The notes: generated by a model from the letters alone, not told the origin. A stretch of DNA of 64,000 nt from Ferrovibrio sp. (GCF_019636075.1 NZ_JAHBYG010000002.1:1-64000); one strand, 5' to 3'; counted from the stretch's first letter, positions 1 to 9,009 are shown. A program made the numbers and translations.

Positions 1-1
1 G

Positions 2-1546
2 CCCACCGGTCGCGATGCCTCGGCCCTCGATGCTCGCATAGACGGCGGCAGCTTCGGCTTCATGCGGGCGCAAGCCAGCACCGGAGGCGCCGAGGGCGCT
101 TTCGATTATTTCATCAATCTTTCAGAGCAGCGCGAGGATGGCTACCGCGATCACAGCGAAGGCCATATCGAACGCGGCAACGCGAATTTCGGCTATCAAT
201 TTTCGCCGGACATGGAAACGCGCTTTTATATCAGTGCGAATTCCTGGCGCCAGCGCCTGCCTGGCGAATTGACCAAGAGCCAGTCGCTGAATACGCCGCG
301 CATGGCGAATGCCAATTTCGTGACGCAGGATCAGCAACGCAATATCGATTCCGTGCGCCTTGCCAACAAGACCACGGTGCGCTTCGACGAAACCACCATC
401 GATTTCGGCATCTTCAGCCACAACCGGCATGTCGATCATCCGATCTTCCGCTATCTCGATTTCGATGTGGATGATTATGGCGGCTTCGTGAATGCCGTGG
501 ACGACCGCAGCATCGGCGGCTATCGCAACCGCTTCAATATCGGCCTCAATCTTCTGTATGGCGAGTTGGATTACCGCGAATATACCAATGCCGGCAACGC
601 CACGAAGGGTGCGCTGCAATTCTCGACATTGGATAAATCGCAAATCTACACCGCTTATGCCGAGGATGCCTTCTATTTCCTGCCGGATGTCGCACTCGTC
701 GCTGGCACGCAGGTGCTGCATGCCATGCGCGAACGCACCGACCGCTTCCTGGGCGATGGCGATCAATCCGGCAGCCGTACCTATAATATCTGGAGTCCCA
801 AGGTCGGCCTGCTCTGGGAGGTAGACAAGGATTGGCAGGTTTTCGGTAATGTTTCACGCAGCGCCGAGATACCAACTTTCGATGCCAACACCTTTGCCGC
901 GCCGGCCAATTCCAACCTCGAGGCGCAGACCGCAACCACCTATGAAATCGGCACACGCGGCCGCCGTGCCGATTTCAATTGGGATCTGTCGGCCTATCGC
1001 TCGGAACTGAAGAACGAGCTGCAATGCGTGCGTACTTCGCCTTTCGCGCTTTGTTCGGTGCGGAATGTGGATCGAACCGTGCATCAGGGTGTGGAGGCCG
1101 GCTTCGGCACTGCTTTCCTGAAAACATTGTTCGCGCCGGACGATCGCCTGTGGCTGAACGCCGCCTATACCTATAACGATTTCTACTTCGACGGTGCGAC
1201 GTATAACGGCAACAGCATGCCTGGCGTGCCGAAGCATTTCCTGCGTACCGAGCTGCTCTACAAGCATCCGAGCGGCTTCTATGCCGGGCCTAGCGTGGAT
1301 TGGATGATGCAATCCTTCTACGCCGACAATGCCAACAGCCTCGCGGTCGATCCTTATGCGCTGCTGAATTTCCGCCTCGGCTTCGATGCCGGCTCACGTT
1401 GGTCCGGCTATCTGGAAGGGCGCAACCTGCTCGACAAGCGCTATATCTCCAGCGCCGTGATCGCCGAAACCGCGCCGGCTACCGAGGCATTATTCAATCC
1501 GGGCTATGGCAGGGCTGTGTATGCCGGCCTGCGCCTCACCTGGTAA
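2..1546 (+). CDS. TonB-dependent receptor, C-terminal part (5' end outside window)
   Basis: The frame is open from the first bases of the window, so the signal peptide and plug domain lie upstream; about 514 residues of the beta-barrel are present. The sequence shows alternating aromatic beta-strands, the late-barrel motif 'LEAQTATTYEIGTRGR' (around residue 305), 'GRNLLDKRYISS' near the end, and a terminal LRLTW with the C-terminal aromatic residue that outer-membrane barrels use for insertion. The family imports ferric siderophores, cobalamin and similar ligands across the outer membrane, driven by TonB-ExbBD. The PepSY protein that follows favours a siderophore ligand, but the ligand cannot be read from this fragment. 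Confidence 0.93.
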   Translation, partial: PTGRDASALDARIDGGSFGFMRAQASTGGAEGAFDYFINLSEQREDGYRDHSEGHIERGNANFGYQFSPDMETRFYISANSWRQRLPGELTKSQSLNTPRMANANFVTQDQQRNIDSVRLANKTTVRFDETTIDFGIFSHNRHVDHPIFRYLDFDVDDYGGFVNAVDDRSIGGYRNRFNIGLNLLYGELDYREYTNAGNATKGALQFSTLDKSQIYTAYAEDAFYFLPDVALVAGTQVLHAMRERTDRFLGDGDQSGSRTYNIWSPKVGLLWEVDKDWQVFGNVSRSAEIPTFDANTFAAPANSNLEAQTATTYEIGTRGRRADFNWDLSAYRSELKNELQCVRTSPFALCSVRNVDRTVHQGVEAGFGTAFLKTLFAPDDRLWLNAAYTYNDFYFDGATYNGNSMPGVPKHFLRTELLYKHPSGFYAGPSVDWMMQSFYADNANSLAVDPYALLNFRLGFDAGSRWSGYLEGRNLLDKRYISSAVIAETAPATEALFNPGYGRAVYAGLRLTW

Positions 1547-1682
1547 GTGCGGCAAGCCGTTTGGCCTGGCCTGCGATGGCTTTGCCGCGTGATGGCTTTG
1601 CGGAGCGGGGGCCGGTTGCGGTCCCTGCTCCGAAAGGCGCCGCGCTGCCCGCCGTATCCCTTGCGCTGAAGGATGATAAAGA

Positions 1683-3020
1683 ATGATCGGACAGTTCTAT
1701 CGCGCGGTTTGGCGCTGGCATTTCTACGCCGGCTTTCTCACCATGCCGATCCTTGTCGTACTGGCGGTGACCGGCGGGCTGTATCTGTTCAAGCCGGAGA
1801 TTCATCTGCTGCTCTACCGCGACATGATCGTGGTGCAGCCGCGCGATGCGGCTCCGGCTCCGGCCAGCGCGCTGGTTGCCGCTGCCGAGGCGGGCTTGCA
1901 GGGCCGGGTGGTGCAGATCACCCTACCGGCGCGCCGCGACCGATCGGCCGAGGCGCTGGTGCGCGTACCAGACGGCACGGTGAGAAACGCCTATATCGAT
2001 CCATATGATGCGAAACTGCTCGGCTCCACCGTGGCGGGCGGCACGATGCAGACCATACGCAACCTGCATAGCCTGTCGTTGATCGGGGCCTGGGCCAATG
2101 CGTTGGTCGAAATCGCCGCCGGCTGGGCCATCATCATGGTTTTCACGGGCATCTATCTCTGGTGGCCTAGGGGCGCGCCGGGCGGCGTGCTGAGTATTCG
2201 CGGCAAGCCAGGCCAGCGGCTGTTCTGGCGCGATCTGCATGCCGTGGCGGGCATCCTGGCCGGTGGTGTGATCGTTTTCCTGGCGGTGACCGGCATGCCC
2301 TGGTCGACGTTTTGGGGTGCGAAGGTGCAGCAATGGGTGGCGGTATCCGGATTGGGCGCGCCGTCGCCGCCGTCGGGTGTGACGCCGCGCTTTCTACTGA
2401 CACTGCCTGCGGGCGCATCATCCGATCACAGCCATGCCGCGCCGCGGCCCTGGGGGTTGGAGAAGCTTCCCGCGCCGCATTCCCATAATGCCAGGGGGCA
2501 TGAGATCGGCATCGATGCGGCTGCCGCGCGTTTCGAGGCGTTGGGAGTACCGAAGCCCTATGGCCTGCAGCCGCCGGAGAGCGAGAAGGGCGCTTATGCC
2601 GCAACCCATACGCCGGATCGGGTGGAGGGCATCCGGCTGGTCTATCTCGATCAATATTCGGGTAAGCTGCTCTCGGAAACCCGCTTTGCCGATTATGGCC
2701 CCGCTGCCAAGGTGATCGAATGGGGCATCGCCGTACACCAGGGCCTGCAATATGGCGAGGCGAACCGCCTGGTCATGCTCGCGGGCTGCATCGCCATCCT
2801 GGTGCTGGCGGTGTCGTCGGTCACGATGTGGTGGAAACGCCGCCCGAAAGGCGGGCTAGGCATCCCGCCGCGCGGCGGCCGCGCCGAAGCCTATGTGGTC
2901 GGCGCGATTGCCGTGGTCGGGCTGCTCTATCCGCTTACCGGGCTTTCATTCGTGATCGCCGTCGTGATCGATCTCGCCGCGACCCGCTTGCGGCAGGCCC
3001 GGCGGAGCGGCCTTACTTGA
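1683..3020 (+). CDS. PepSY-associated TM-helix protein (putative siderophore/iron reductase partner)
   Basis: A 445-residue membrane protein with the family layout: an N-terminal helix (FYAGFLTMPILVVLAVTGGLYL, in which 'YRAVWRWHFYAGF' is typical), a periplasmic PepSY-like stretch with 'LYRDMIVVQP', a second helix around residues 138-160 ending 'GIYLWWPRG', a 'WRDLHAVAGI' segment, and C-terminal helices. Conserved His residues (HFYAG, LHSLS, DLHAV, VHQG) fit a haem- or metal-handling membrane protein. It follows the TonB receptor by 136 bases, the usual place for PepSY proteins thought to reduce or release iron from siderophores. Its 3' end overlaps the convergent FKBP gene by 8 bases. The specific role is inferred from context. 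Confidence 0.85.
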   Translation: MIGQFYRAVWRWHFYAGFLTMPILVVLAVTGGLYLFKPEIHLLLYRDMIVVQPRDAAPAPASALVAAAEAGLQGRVVQITLPARRDRSAEALVRVPDGTVRNAYIDPYDAKLLGSTVAGGTMQTIRNLHSLSLIGAWANALVEIAAGWAIIMVFTGIYLWWPRGAPGGVLSIRGKPGQRLFWRDLHAVAGILAGGVIVFLAVTGMPWSTFWGAKVQQWVAVSGLGAPSPPSGVTPRFLLTLPAGASSDHSHAAPRPWGLEKLPAPHSHNARGHEIGIDAAAARFEALGVPKPYGLQPPESEKGAYAATHTPDRVEGIRLVYLDQYSGKLLSETRFADYGPAAKVIEWGIAVHQGLQYGEANRLVMLAGCIAILVLAVSSVTMWWKRRPKGGLGIPPRGGRAEAYVVGAIAVVGLLYPLTGLSFVIAVVIDLAATRLRQARRSGLT

Positions 3021-3453
3021 CGCCCAGCAATTCCACTTCGAACAGCAGGGTGGCGTTCGGCGGAATCACGCCGCCGGCGCCGCGCGCGCCATAGCCCAGG
3101 TCCGGCGGCACGATCAGGGTGCGGCTGCCGCCCACCTTCATGCTGGCCACGCCTTCGTCCCAGCCCTTGATCACGCGGCCCATGCCGAGCGGAAATTCGA
3201 ACGGCTCGTTGCGATCCTTCGAGGAATCGAACTTGCGGCCGCGCTGGCCGTTCTCGAACAGCCAGCCGGTGTAATGCACCACGGCGGTCTGGCCGCGCAA
3301 AGGCTGGGCGCCGGTGCCCTGGCGGATTTCGATGAAGCGCAGGCCGGAGGCGGTGCGCTGTTCGGCATTCTGGGCGGCGGACTCATCGGTCATGGCGGGG
3401 AACAATCCTGCGAGAAGGGAAGCAACAAGAAACAAGCGGCGGGACGCGCGCAT
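3013..3453 (-). CDS. FKBP-type peptidyl-prolyl cis-trans isomerase, exported
   Basis: 146 residues. The first ~27 residues (MRASRRLFLVASLLAGLFPA...ESAA) form a signal peptide with an AxA-like end, so the protein is probably periplasmic. The remainder is one FKBP domain: 'VVHYTGWLFENG', 'KFDSSKDR', 'FEFPLGMGRVIKGWDEGVASMKVGG', 'LIVPPDLGYGARG', 'VIPPNATLLFEVELLGV'. These include the Tyr, Phe-Asp, Val-Ile and Trp positions that line the FK506/proline pocket. Predicted role is folding of periplasmic proteins. It lies 38 bases downstream of a second, cytoplasmic FKBP on the same strand; the two are probably paralogues with different locations. Confidence 0.95.
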   Translation of the reverse strand: MRASRRLFLVASLLAGLFPAMTDESAAQNAEQRTASGLRFIEIRQGTGAQPLRGQTAVVHYTGWLFENGQRGRKFDSSKDRNEPFEFPLGMGRVIKGWDEGVASMKVGGSRTLIVPPDLGYGARGAGGVIPPNATLLFEVELLGVK

Positions 3454-3491
3454 GGGTCGGCTCCGGTTGGGTTGGATAATGCGGCGGCGCC

Positions 3492-3905
3492 TCAGCGCAC
3501 CGCCATCAGCTCGATTTCGAACATCAAGGTGGAACTGGGCGGAATGATGCGGCCCATGCCCTGGGTGGAATAGCCCAGATAAGGCGGCACGATGATCCAG
3601 CGTTTGCCGCCCACCTTCATGTAGCGCACGCCTTCGTCCCAGCCCTTGATCACCTTGCCGCTGCCCAGCACGAAAGCGAAAGGCTCCTTGCGGGCGCGCG
3701 AGGAATCGAACATGCGGCCGGCCTTGCCGTCCACATAGAGCCAGCCGGTGTAATGCACGACAACGGTCTTGTCCGGCACGGCCTTTTCGCCGTCGCCGAC
3801 TTTTTCTTCCCAGACCTTGAGCCCCGAAGCGGTGGCGCTGAATTTCGCTTCCTGCCCAGACTTGTTGCCGCCAAGACCTATGGCGCCGAGTATTTTGTCA
3901 AACAT
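3492..3905 (-). CDS. FKBP-type peptidyl-prolyl cis-trans isomerase, cytoplasmic
   Basis: 137 residues with no convincing signal peptide; it starts 'MFDKILGAIGLGGNKSG'. One complete FKBP domain: 'VVHYTGWLYVDGKAG', 'MFDSSRARKEPFAFVLGSGKVIKGWDEGVRYMKVGG', 'IVPPYLGYSTQGMG', 'IIPPSSTLMFEIELMAV'. The pocket residues match those of the neighbouring exported copy. 'YSTQGMG' replaces the usual 'YGARGAG' loop, which may alter substrate or ligand preference. It lies 86 bases downstream of the LpxH-like gene on the same strand, with an inverted repeat in that gap. Confidence 0.94.
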   Translation of the reverse strand: MFDKILGAIGLGGNKSGQEAKFSATASGLKVWEEKVGDGEKAVPDKTVVVHYTGWLYVDGKAGRMFDSSRARKEPFAFVLGSGKVIKGWDEGVRYMKVGGKRWIIVPPYLGYSTQGMGRIIPPSSTLMFEIELMAVR

Positions 3906-3934
3906 TCCAGCCCGTAACCTATAAGACCAGGCCC

Positions 3935-3981
3935 GTTAACCCGGGCCCGCTACAGGCATCACATACCCCATGCGGGTTAAC
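3935..3981. repeat. inverted repeat GTTAACCCG ... CGGGTTAAC
   Basis: Two perfect 9-base arms (3935-3943 and 3973-3981) are separated by 29 bases, in the gap between the LpxH-like gene and the cytoplasmic FKBP gene (both minus strand). No U-tract follows on either strand, so it is not a standard terminator. It could be an operator for the FKBP gene or an RNA hairpin. Confidence 0.35.
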
Positions 3982-3991
3982 TTGGCAAACT

Positions 3992-4816
3992 TCAATCGGC
4001 AACGGCAAGCGGCCCGGTTTTTTCCGGCTCCAAGCTTAAGGCATTGATATCGCCTAAAGTTTCCCGCAATGCCGGCCAATGCAGGATTTCCAGCCGGCCA
4101 TCGGCATGCTCAACCAGAGCGGTACAGGATTCCACCCAATCACCATCGTTGCAGTAGAGTATGCCGTCGATATCGCGGATTTCCGCATGGTGGATATGGC
4201 CGCAGACCACGCCATCCACATGGCGGCGGCGGGCTTCCTCGGCAATCGCGCGTTCGTAATCCGAGATGAATTCGACGGCGTTCTTCACCTTGTGTTTCAG
4301 GTAGGCCGACAGCGACCAATAGGGCAGGCCGAGGCGGCGGCGGGCATGGTTGAACCAGGTGTTCAGCGCCAGCGCCATGCCATAGGCCATGTCGCCCAGC
4401 AGGGCCAGCCATTTGGCATAGGTGACGATACCGTCGAAATGATCGCCATGGGTCACCAGCAGGCGGCGGCCATCCATGGTGCGGTGGATCGCCTCCATCT
4501 TCACTTCCACGCCGCCGAAATGCAGTTCGGTGAAATCGCGCAACGCCTCGTCGTGGTTACCCGGCACATAGATCACCTGGGTGCCCTTGCGCGCCTTGCG
4601 CAGCAATTTCTGCACCACGTCGTTATGGCTCTGGTTCCAATACCACGAGCGCTTCAGCCGCCAGCCATCCACGATGTCGCCCACCAGATACAGAATGTCT
4701 GATTCCGTATGGCGCAGGAATTCCAGCAGCAGATCGGCCTTGCAGCCGCGCGTGCCCAGATGGATATCGGAAATCCATATGGCGCGGTATTTCGCGGGGC
4801 GGAGGGCCATGTTCAT
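3992..4816 (-). CDS. UDP-2,3-diacylglucosamine diphosphatase-like metallophosphoesterase (LpxH family)
   Basis: 274 residues from the start chosen at 4816 ('MNMALRPAKYRAIWISDIHLG'). The longer open frame to 5011 adds non-conserved sequence overlapping the promoter side of the next gene. The calcineurin-like metal motifs are complete and in order: DIHLG, GDIVDGW, GNHDE, THGDHFDG, GHIHHAEI. These coordinate two Mn2+ ions in LpxH, which removes UMP from UDP-2,3-diacylglucosamine in lipid A synthesis. This COG2908-type variant is longer than E. coli LpxH (240 residues) and starts with an extra ~8 residues. Some relatives act on other diphosphates, so lipid A function is likely but unproven. Confidence 0.85.
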   Translation of the reverse strand: MNMALRPAKYRAIWISDIHLGTRGCKADLLLEFLRHTESDILYLVGDIVDGWRLKRSWYWNQSHNDVVQKLLRKARKGTQVIYVPGNHDEALRDFTELHFGGVEVKMEAIHRTMDGRRLLVTHGDHFDGIVTYAKWLALLGDMAYGMALALNTWFNHARRRLGLPYWSLSAYLKHKVKNAVEFISDYERAIAEEARRRHVDGVVCGHIHHAEIRDIDGILYCNDGDWVESCTALVEHADGRLEILHWPALRETLGDINALSLEPEKTGPLAVAD

Positions 4817-5037
4817 GGGCCGGATTCCTGCGCTGTTTACGGGCGATTCGAAGGCCCGGGGAGAGATGCGCGGAGAATGAGTCAGGGCCGGGCGCTTGTC
4901 CCGTGAATTTTCCATGACCCAGGTTGCAGTTATGTGACGCGGCGGCTTCCATTTGCCAGCCTTTGGTCTTAGCTTGGCGACCCAGAAAATCCCGTCACGC
5001 CGATTTTGCAAAAAACTGATTGAGAAGGGGAAACGCC

Positions 5038-6081
5038 ATGGTTTCGCGTCGCTTGCTGCTTTCCGTGTCCGCTGCTGCCGCCCTGTTTGCCGGCCTGGTT
5101 CTGCCCGCCTCCGTACAGGCTCAGGCCAAACAGAAGGTTTCCATCGCCTCGCTGGCCTTCGTGTCCTCGGCGCCGGTCTTTATCGCCAAGGAACGCGGTT
5201 ATTTCGATGCCGAGGGCCTCGATCTCGATATCAAGATTTTCAATGCCGCCCAGGCGATTGCCGTAGCGGTGGCCGGCAATGATGCCGATTTCGGCATCAC
5301 GGCTTTCACCGGCGGCTTTTTCAATCTGGCCGGCAAAGGCGCATTGAAGGTGATCGCGGCCCAGAGCCGCGAAGAGCCGGGCTATAATTTCGTGGCCTAT
5401 GTGGCGGGCAACAAGGCCTATGATGCCGGCTTCCGCAGCCCGAAGGATTTCGCCGGCAAGAGCGTGGCGATCACCACCATCGGTTCCAGCTTCCACTACA
5501 ATCTCGGCATGCTGGCCGATAAATACGGCTTCAAGCTGGATAGCGTGCAGATGAAGCCGGTGCAGTCGATCCCCAACATGATGGCGGCTTTGGCCGGCGG
5601 CCAGGTGGATGCCACCATCCTGCCGGCCAATAATGCACTTAAATTGCAGGCCGATGGTTCGGGCAAGATCATCGGCTGGGTGCATGAACATACGCTGTGG
5701 CAACTTGGTGCGCTGTTCACCTCCTCCAAGCATGTGCAGCAGAACCGCCCGATGGTGGAGCGTTTCGTGCGCGCCTACCAGAAGGGCCTGGCGGATTACG
5801 CCGAGGCTTTCCTGGCCAAGGATGCCAGTGGCAACCGAGTATTCGGCGCCAAGGCCGAGGCCGCATTCCCGATCCTGGAAAAATGGGTGGAGCCGAAGCC
5901 CAGCTTCGAAGTGGTGAAGGTTTCCGCCAATTACATGGATCCGCAGGGTCGCCTGCTGGTGAAGAACATCTACGACCAGGTGGCCTGGAACCAGGCGCAG
6001 GGCCTGGTGGACAAGAGCGTGGATGCCAAAAGCTTCCTCGATCTCAGCTTCGTCAAGGGGCATCTCGATCTGCCCAAGTAA
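5038..6081 (+). CDS. ABC transporter substrate-binding protein, NitT/TauT (SsuA/TauA/NrtA) family
   Basis: 347 residues from ATG 5038, which has GAGAAGGGG 8-15 bases upstream; an upstream TTG at 5020 contains the ribosome site and is rejected. Signal peptide ~1-30 (RRLLLSVSAAAALFAGLVLPASVQA). The mature protein has the NMT1/SBP_bac family pattern: 'SLAFVSSAPVFIAKERGYFDAEGLDLDI', 'AVAGNDADFGITAFTGGFFNLAGKG', 'KSVAITTIGSSFHYNLGMLADKYG', 'MMAALAGGQVDATILPANNA'. It would capture a small organic anion or N/S compound in the periplasm. It is the first gene of an operon with an ATPase, a permease and an FAD enzyme. The substrate is not determinable from sequence. Confidence 0.92.
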   Translation: MVSRRLLLSVSAAAALFAGLVLPASVQAQAKQKVSIASLAFVSSAPVFIAKERGYFDAEGLDLDIKIFNAAQAIAVAVAGNDADFGITAFTGGFFNLAGKGALKVIAAQSREEPGYNFVAYVAGNKAYDAGFRSPKDFAGKSVAITTIGSSFHYNLGMLADKYGFKLDSVQMKPVQSIPNMMAALAGGQVDATILPANNALKLQADGSGKIIGWVHEHTLWQLGALFTSSKHVQQNRPMVERFVRAYQKGLADYAEAFLAKDASGNRVFGAKAEAAFPILEKWVEPKPSFEVVKVSANYMDPQGRLLVKNIYDQVAWNQAQGLVDKSVDAKSFLDLSFVKGHLDLPK

Positions 6082-6089
6082 GGATCACC

Positions 6090-6875
6090 ATGCGATTGCT
6101 GTTGCGGCAGGTCGGCCATCATTATGCCGACCTGCCGGTTCTTGAAGATATCTCGCTGGATGTGGCGCAGGGCGAAACCGTCGCCATCATCGGCCCGTCC
6201 GGCTGCGGAAAATCCACGCTGCTGAATCTGGTGGGCGGTTTGCTGCCGTTGCAGCAGGGCAGTATCGAAACCCTGGGCGCGCCGCCGCCCGGCTGTCTCA
6301 ATCCGCTCACTTTCGTGTTTCAGGATTTCGCCCTGCTGCCCTGGCGCGATGTGGCCGGCAATGTGGCGCTGGCGCTGGAACACCATGATTTAAGCCGCGT
6401 CGAGCGCGATGCGCGCATCCAGGATGTGCTGGCCTTGTGCGGCCTGTCGGATTTCGCCAAGGCTTTGCCCAAGCAGCTTTCCGGCGGCATGCGCCAGCGC
6501 GTGGGCATTGCGCGCGCCATCGCCGTGCGGCCGGCCGTGCTGTTGATGGACGAGCCATTGTCGGCGCTGGATGCGCAAACCCGCGAATTGCTGATGGAAG
6601 ACCTGCTGGCCATCTGGGGGCGCGAACGCACCACCACGCTTTATGTTACGCATAATCTGGCGGAAGCCGTGCGGCTGGCGGATCGTGTGATGGTGCTGTC
6701 GCGCCGCCCGGGCAAGGTGAAAACCATCATCGGCATCCCGATCCCGGTGCTGGAACGCGGCAAGCCGCAGCATGCCGCCGCTCTGGCCGCGCTGCAGGAG
6801 GATCTGTGGCAATCCATCAAGATCGAGGCGCAGGTGGCAGACCGTGAAATGCTGGGGGAGGCGCAGCATGGCTGA
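6090..6875 (+). CDS. ABC transporter ATP-binding protein, NitT/TauT family
   Basis: 261 residues starting at ATG 6090, 8 bases after the binding-protein stop. It carries Walker A 'GPSGCGKST', Q-loop 'FVFQDFALLPWRD', signature 'LSGGMRQRVGIARA', Walker B 'VLLMDEPLSALD' and H-loop 'TTLYVTHNLAEAVRLADRV'. 'LLPWRDVAGNVAL' after the Q-loop is characteristic of the nitrate/sulfonate/taurine subfamily. It energises import by the adjoining permease. A much longer open frame upstream (from 5697) is the out-of-frame shadow of the previous gene. Confidence 0.95.
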   Translation: MRLLLRQVGHHYADLPVLEDISLDVAQGETVAIIGPSGCGKSTLLNLVGGLLPLQQGSIETLGAPPPGCLNPLTFVFQDFALLPWRDVAGNVALALEHHDLSRVERDARIQDVLALCGLSDFAKALPKQLSGGMRQRVGIARAIAVRPAVLLMDEPLSALDAQTRELLMEDLLAIWGRERTTTLYVTHNLAEAVRLADRVMVLSRRPGKVKTIIGIPIPVLERGKPQHAAALAALQEDLWQSIKIEAQVADREMLGEAQHG

Positions 6876-7659
6876 GCCGCGCACCAGGATTGCGTTTCGC
6901 GGCGGCGGCTTCGTGCTGGGTAATCGCCGCTGGGCGCCGTGGATCGCTTTCGTGATCATCATCGCCGGCTGGGAAGCCGCCTCGCTGAGCGGCCTGCTGC
7001 CCGCGCTGTTCATGCCCGCGCCCCATGAAGTGATTGCGGCGCTGCGCGATCTGGTGAATTCCGGCAAGCTGGGCAACCATATCGGCGCCTCGCTGTATCG
7101 TGTGCTGGTCGGCTGGGCGTTAGGTACCAGTTGCGGCTTGGTGGCGGGCTTTGCCATGGGCGTGTTCAGCATGGCGCGTGCCGCCGGCCTGCCGGTGGTG
7201 GCGGCGCTGTTTCCGATTCCGAAAATCGCCCTGCTGCCGCTGCTGATCCTGTGGTTCGGCATCGGCGAGCCATCCAAGGTTGCCACCATCGCGCTGGGCG
7301 TATTCTTCCCCACCGTGGTTTCCACCTTCTCGGCGGTGGATGCCGTGCCGCGCAACCTGATCCGCATGGCGCAAAGCTTCGGCTTGGGCATGCCCGATAT
7401 CCTGCGCAAGGTGGTGTGGCCCGGTGCGCTGCCGGGCATTCTCGCCGGCTTCCGTATTTCATCGTCGATTGCGTTGATCCTGTTGGTATCGGCCGAGATG
7501 ATCGGCACGCAAGTGGGCATCGGCGCCTTCATCCTCGGCGCCGGCAACCTGATGCAAACCGATCAATTGGTGGCCGGCGTTGTGCTGCTATCCATCCTCG
7601 GCCTCGCCATCAGCTTCCTGCTGAGCCTGGCCGAAAAAACCCTGCTGCGCTGGCGATGA
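6868..7659 (+). CDS. ABC transporter permease, NitT/TauT family
   Basis: 263 residues; ATG 6868 overlaps the end of the ATPase gene by 8 bases, so the two are translationally coupled. About six membrane helices, with the binding-protein-dependent permease signature: 'ALGTSCGLVAGFAMGVF', 'PKIALLPLLILWFGIGEPSKVATIALGVFFP' and the EAA-loop region 'AQSFGLGMPDILRKVVWPGALPGILAGFRIS', which docks on the ATPase. The last helix ends 'LAEKTLLRWR', typical of SsuC/TauC. Confidence 0.95.
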   Translation: MAEPRTRIAFRGGGFVLGNRRWAPWIAFVIIIAGWEAASLSGLLPALFMPAPHEVIAALRDLVNSGKLGNHIGASLYRVLVGWALGTSCGLVAGFAMGVFSMARAAGLPVVAALFPIPKIALLPLLILWFGIGEPSKVATIALGVFFPTVVSTFSAVDAVPRNLIRMAQSFGLGMPDILRKVVWPGALPGILAGFRISSSIALILLVSAEMIGTQVGIGAFILGAGNLMQTDQLVAGVVLLSILGLAISFLLSLAEKTLLRWR

Positions 7660-8996
7660 GCAAGCGGGTTTTTCCGGGCACGCATATCGTTACGGCGGGT
7701 GCGGCGCCTGCCGCCACGCTGATCGAGGCCGATCTTGCCATCCTGGGCGCCGGCATTGCCGGTGTGGCCGCAGCGCTAGAGGCGGCGGCTTTGGGCCGCA
7801 AAGTGGTGTTGATCGACGGCGCGCAGCAGCTTGGCGGGCAATCCACCGGCTCGTTGATCGGTACGTTCTGCGGCTTCTACGGCAATGGGCCGCAGCCCTG
7901 TCGCGTGGTTTACGGCGCGGCCAGCCGCATGTTGGATGATCTGCGCAAGGCCGGCGCCACCCAGCCGCGCCATGGCCGCAACACGCTGATCCTGATGTAT
8001 CGCGAACAGGCGCTGGCACGCTGGATAGAGGATGCGGTGCTGGCCGCCGACACTATAAAACCGTTGCTGGGCAGCACATTGCTGGGCGTGCGGCGCCAGG
8101 GCAACCGCATTGCCGGCCTGGATATCGCCACCCGTTTCGGCGCGATCAGTGTGCAGGCCAAAGGCTATATCGATGCCTCGGGCGATGCGGCGCTCAGCCA
8201 TGCCTCCGGCTTCGCCTGCCGTGAACCCGATAGCCCGATCATGGGCAGCCTGATGTTCAGCATCGAAGGCATCGACGAAGCGGCAGCCCTGGCGCTGGAT
8301 CGCTGGCAGGTGCAGGCGCGGCTGGCCGAAGTCGGGCCGCGCTATGGCCTGGTGCGGCGCGACGGTTTCGTTTTCGCCATTTCCGGCGAGGGCGCTTTCG
8401 GCGGCCAGGCTTTGGTGAACATGACCCATGTGGAAACCCCGCTTGATGCAGAGGGCCAGGCCCGCGCGCAGATTGCGGGCCGGCAGCAGGCCGATCGCGT
8501 GCTGGATTTCCTGAAAGGCGAATACTCGGCGGTGTTCGGCCGCGCCCGGGTGCGGCATTACGGCCTGCTGGGTATTCGCCAGACCCGATGGATCGTCGGG
8601 CGAGAAAGCCTGACCGTGCAGCAGGTGCGCCAAGGCCATCGCCATCGGGATGCCATCCTGCGCTGTTCCTGGCCGATCGAGCTGCACGACCGGGTGGACG
8701 ATGCCCATTGGGAAGTGTTCGGCGACGACCATATGCATTACCTGCCATTCGGCGCCATGCTGCCGGCGGAAGCGGAAAACCTGTTGGCCGCCGGGCGCTG
8801 CGTGGATGGCGATGCGGCAGCGCTTTCCTCGGTGCGGGTGATGGGGCCGTGCTTCGCCATGGGCAGTGCTGCCGCCCATGCGTTCGATCTTGCCATGGAG
8901 CGGGGGCGTGGCGATGCCGGCGCGGTCAACCAGATCGATATCGCGGCCCTGCAGGCCAGATTGGCCGACAATCTGGAACGCTGCGATCCATCCTGA
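7656..8996 (+). CDS. FAD-dependent oxidoreductase (FAD_oxidored family)
   Basis: 446 residues from ATG 7656, overlapping the permease stop (ATGA), so it is the fourth gene of the importer operon. The Rossmann FAD site is 'ADLAILGAGIAGVAAALEAAALG', followed by 'VVLIDGAQQLGGQSTGSLIGTF', the pattern of the PF12831 family of soluble flavoenzymes. Near the C-terminus 'LLAAGRCVDGDAAALSSVRVMGPCFAMGSAAA' is the second FAD-binding segment of the same family. There is no signal peptide, so it acts in the cytoplasm. The operon suggests it oxidises the imported compound or its derivative; the substrate is unknown. Confidence 0.85.
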   Translation: MSKRVFPGTHIVTAGAAPAATLIEADLAILGAGIAGVAAALEAAALGRKVVLIDGAQQLGGQSTGSLIGTFCGFYGNGPQPCRVVYGAASRMLDDLRKAGATQPRHGRNTLILMYREQALARWIEDAVLAADTIKPLLGSTLLGVRRQGNRIAGLDIATRFGAISVQAKGYIDASGDAALSHASGFACREPDSPIMGSLMFSIEGIDEAAALALDRWQVQARLAEVGPRYGLVRRDGFVFAISGEGAFGGQALVNMTHVETPLDAEGQARAQIAGRQQADRVLDFLKGEYSAVFGRARVRHYGLLGIRQTRWIVGRESLTVQQVRQGHRHRDAILRCSWPIELHDRVDDAHWEVFGDDHMHYLPFGAMLPAEAENLLAAGRCVDGDAAALSSVRVMGPCFAMGSAAAHAFDLAMERGRGDAGAVNQIDIAALQARLADNLERCDPS

Positions 8997-9009
8997 TATC
9001 CTGGCCGGC

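Noticed and set aside
1576..1686. 36-codon frame between the TonB receptor and the PepSY gene, ending in an ATGA overlap with it
   Set aside because: No ribosome site and no recognisable sequence; the overlap alone is not enough, though a leader peptide cannot be excluded.
5020..5037. TTG start for the ABC binding protein
   Set aside because: The codons between TTG and ATG 5038 contain the ribosome-binding site; the signal peptide fits ATG 5038.
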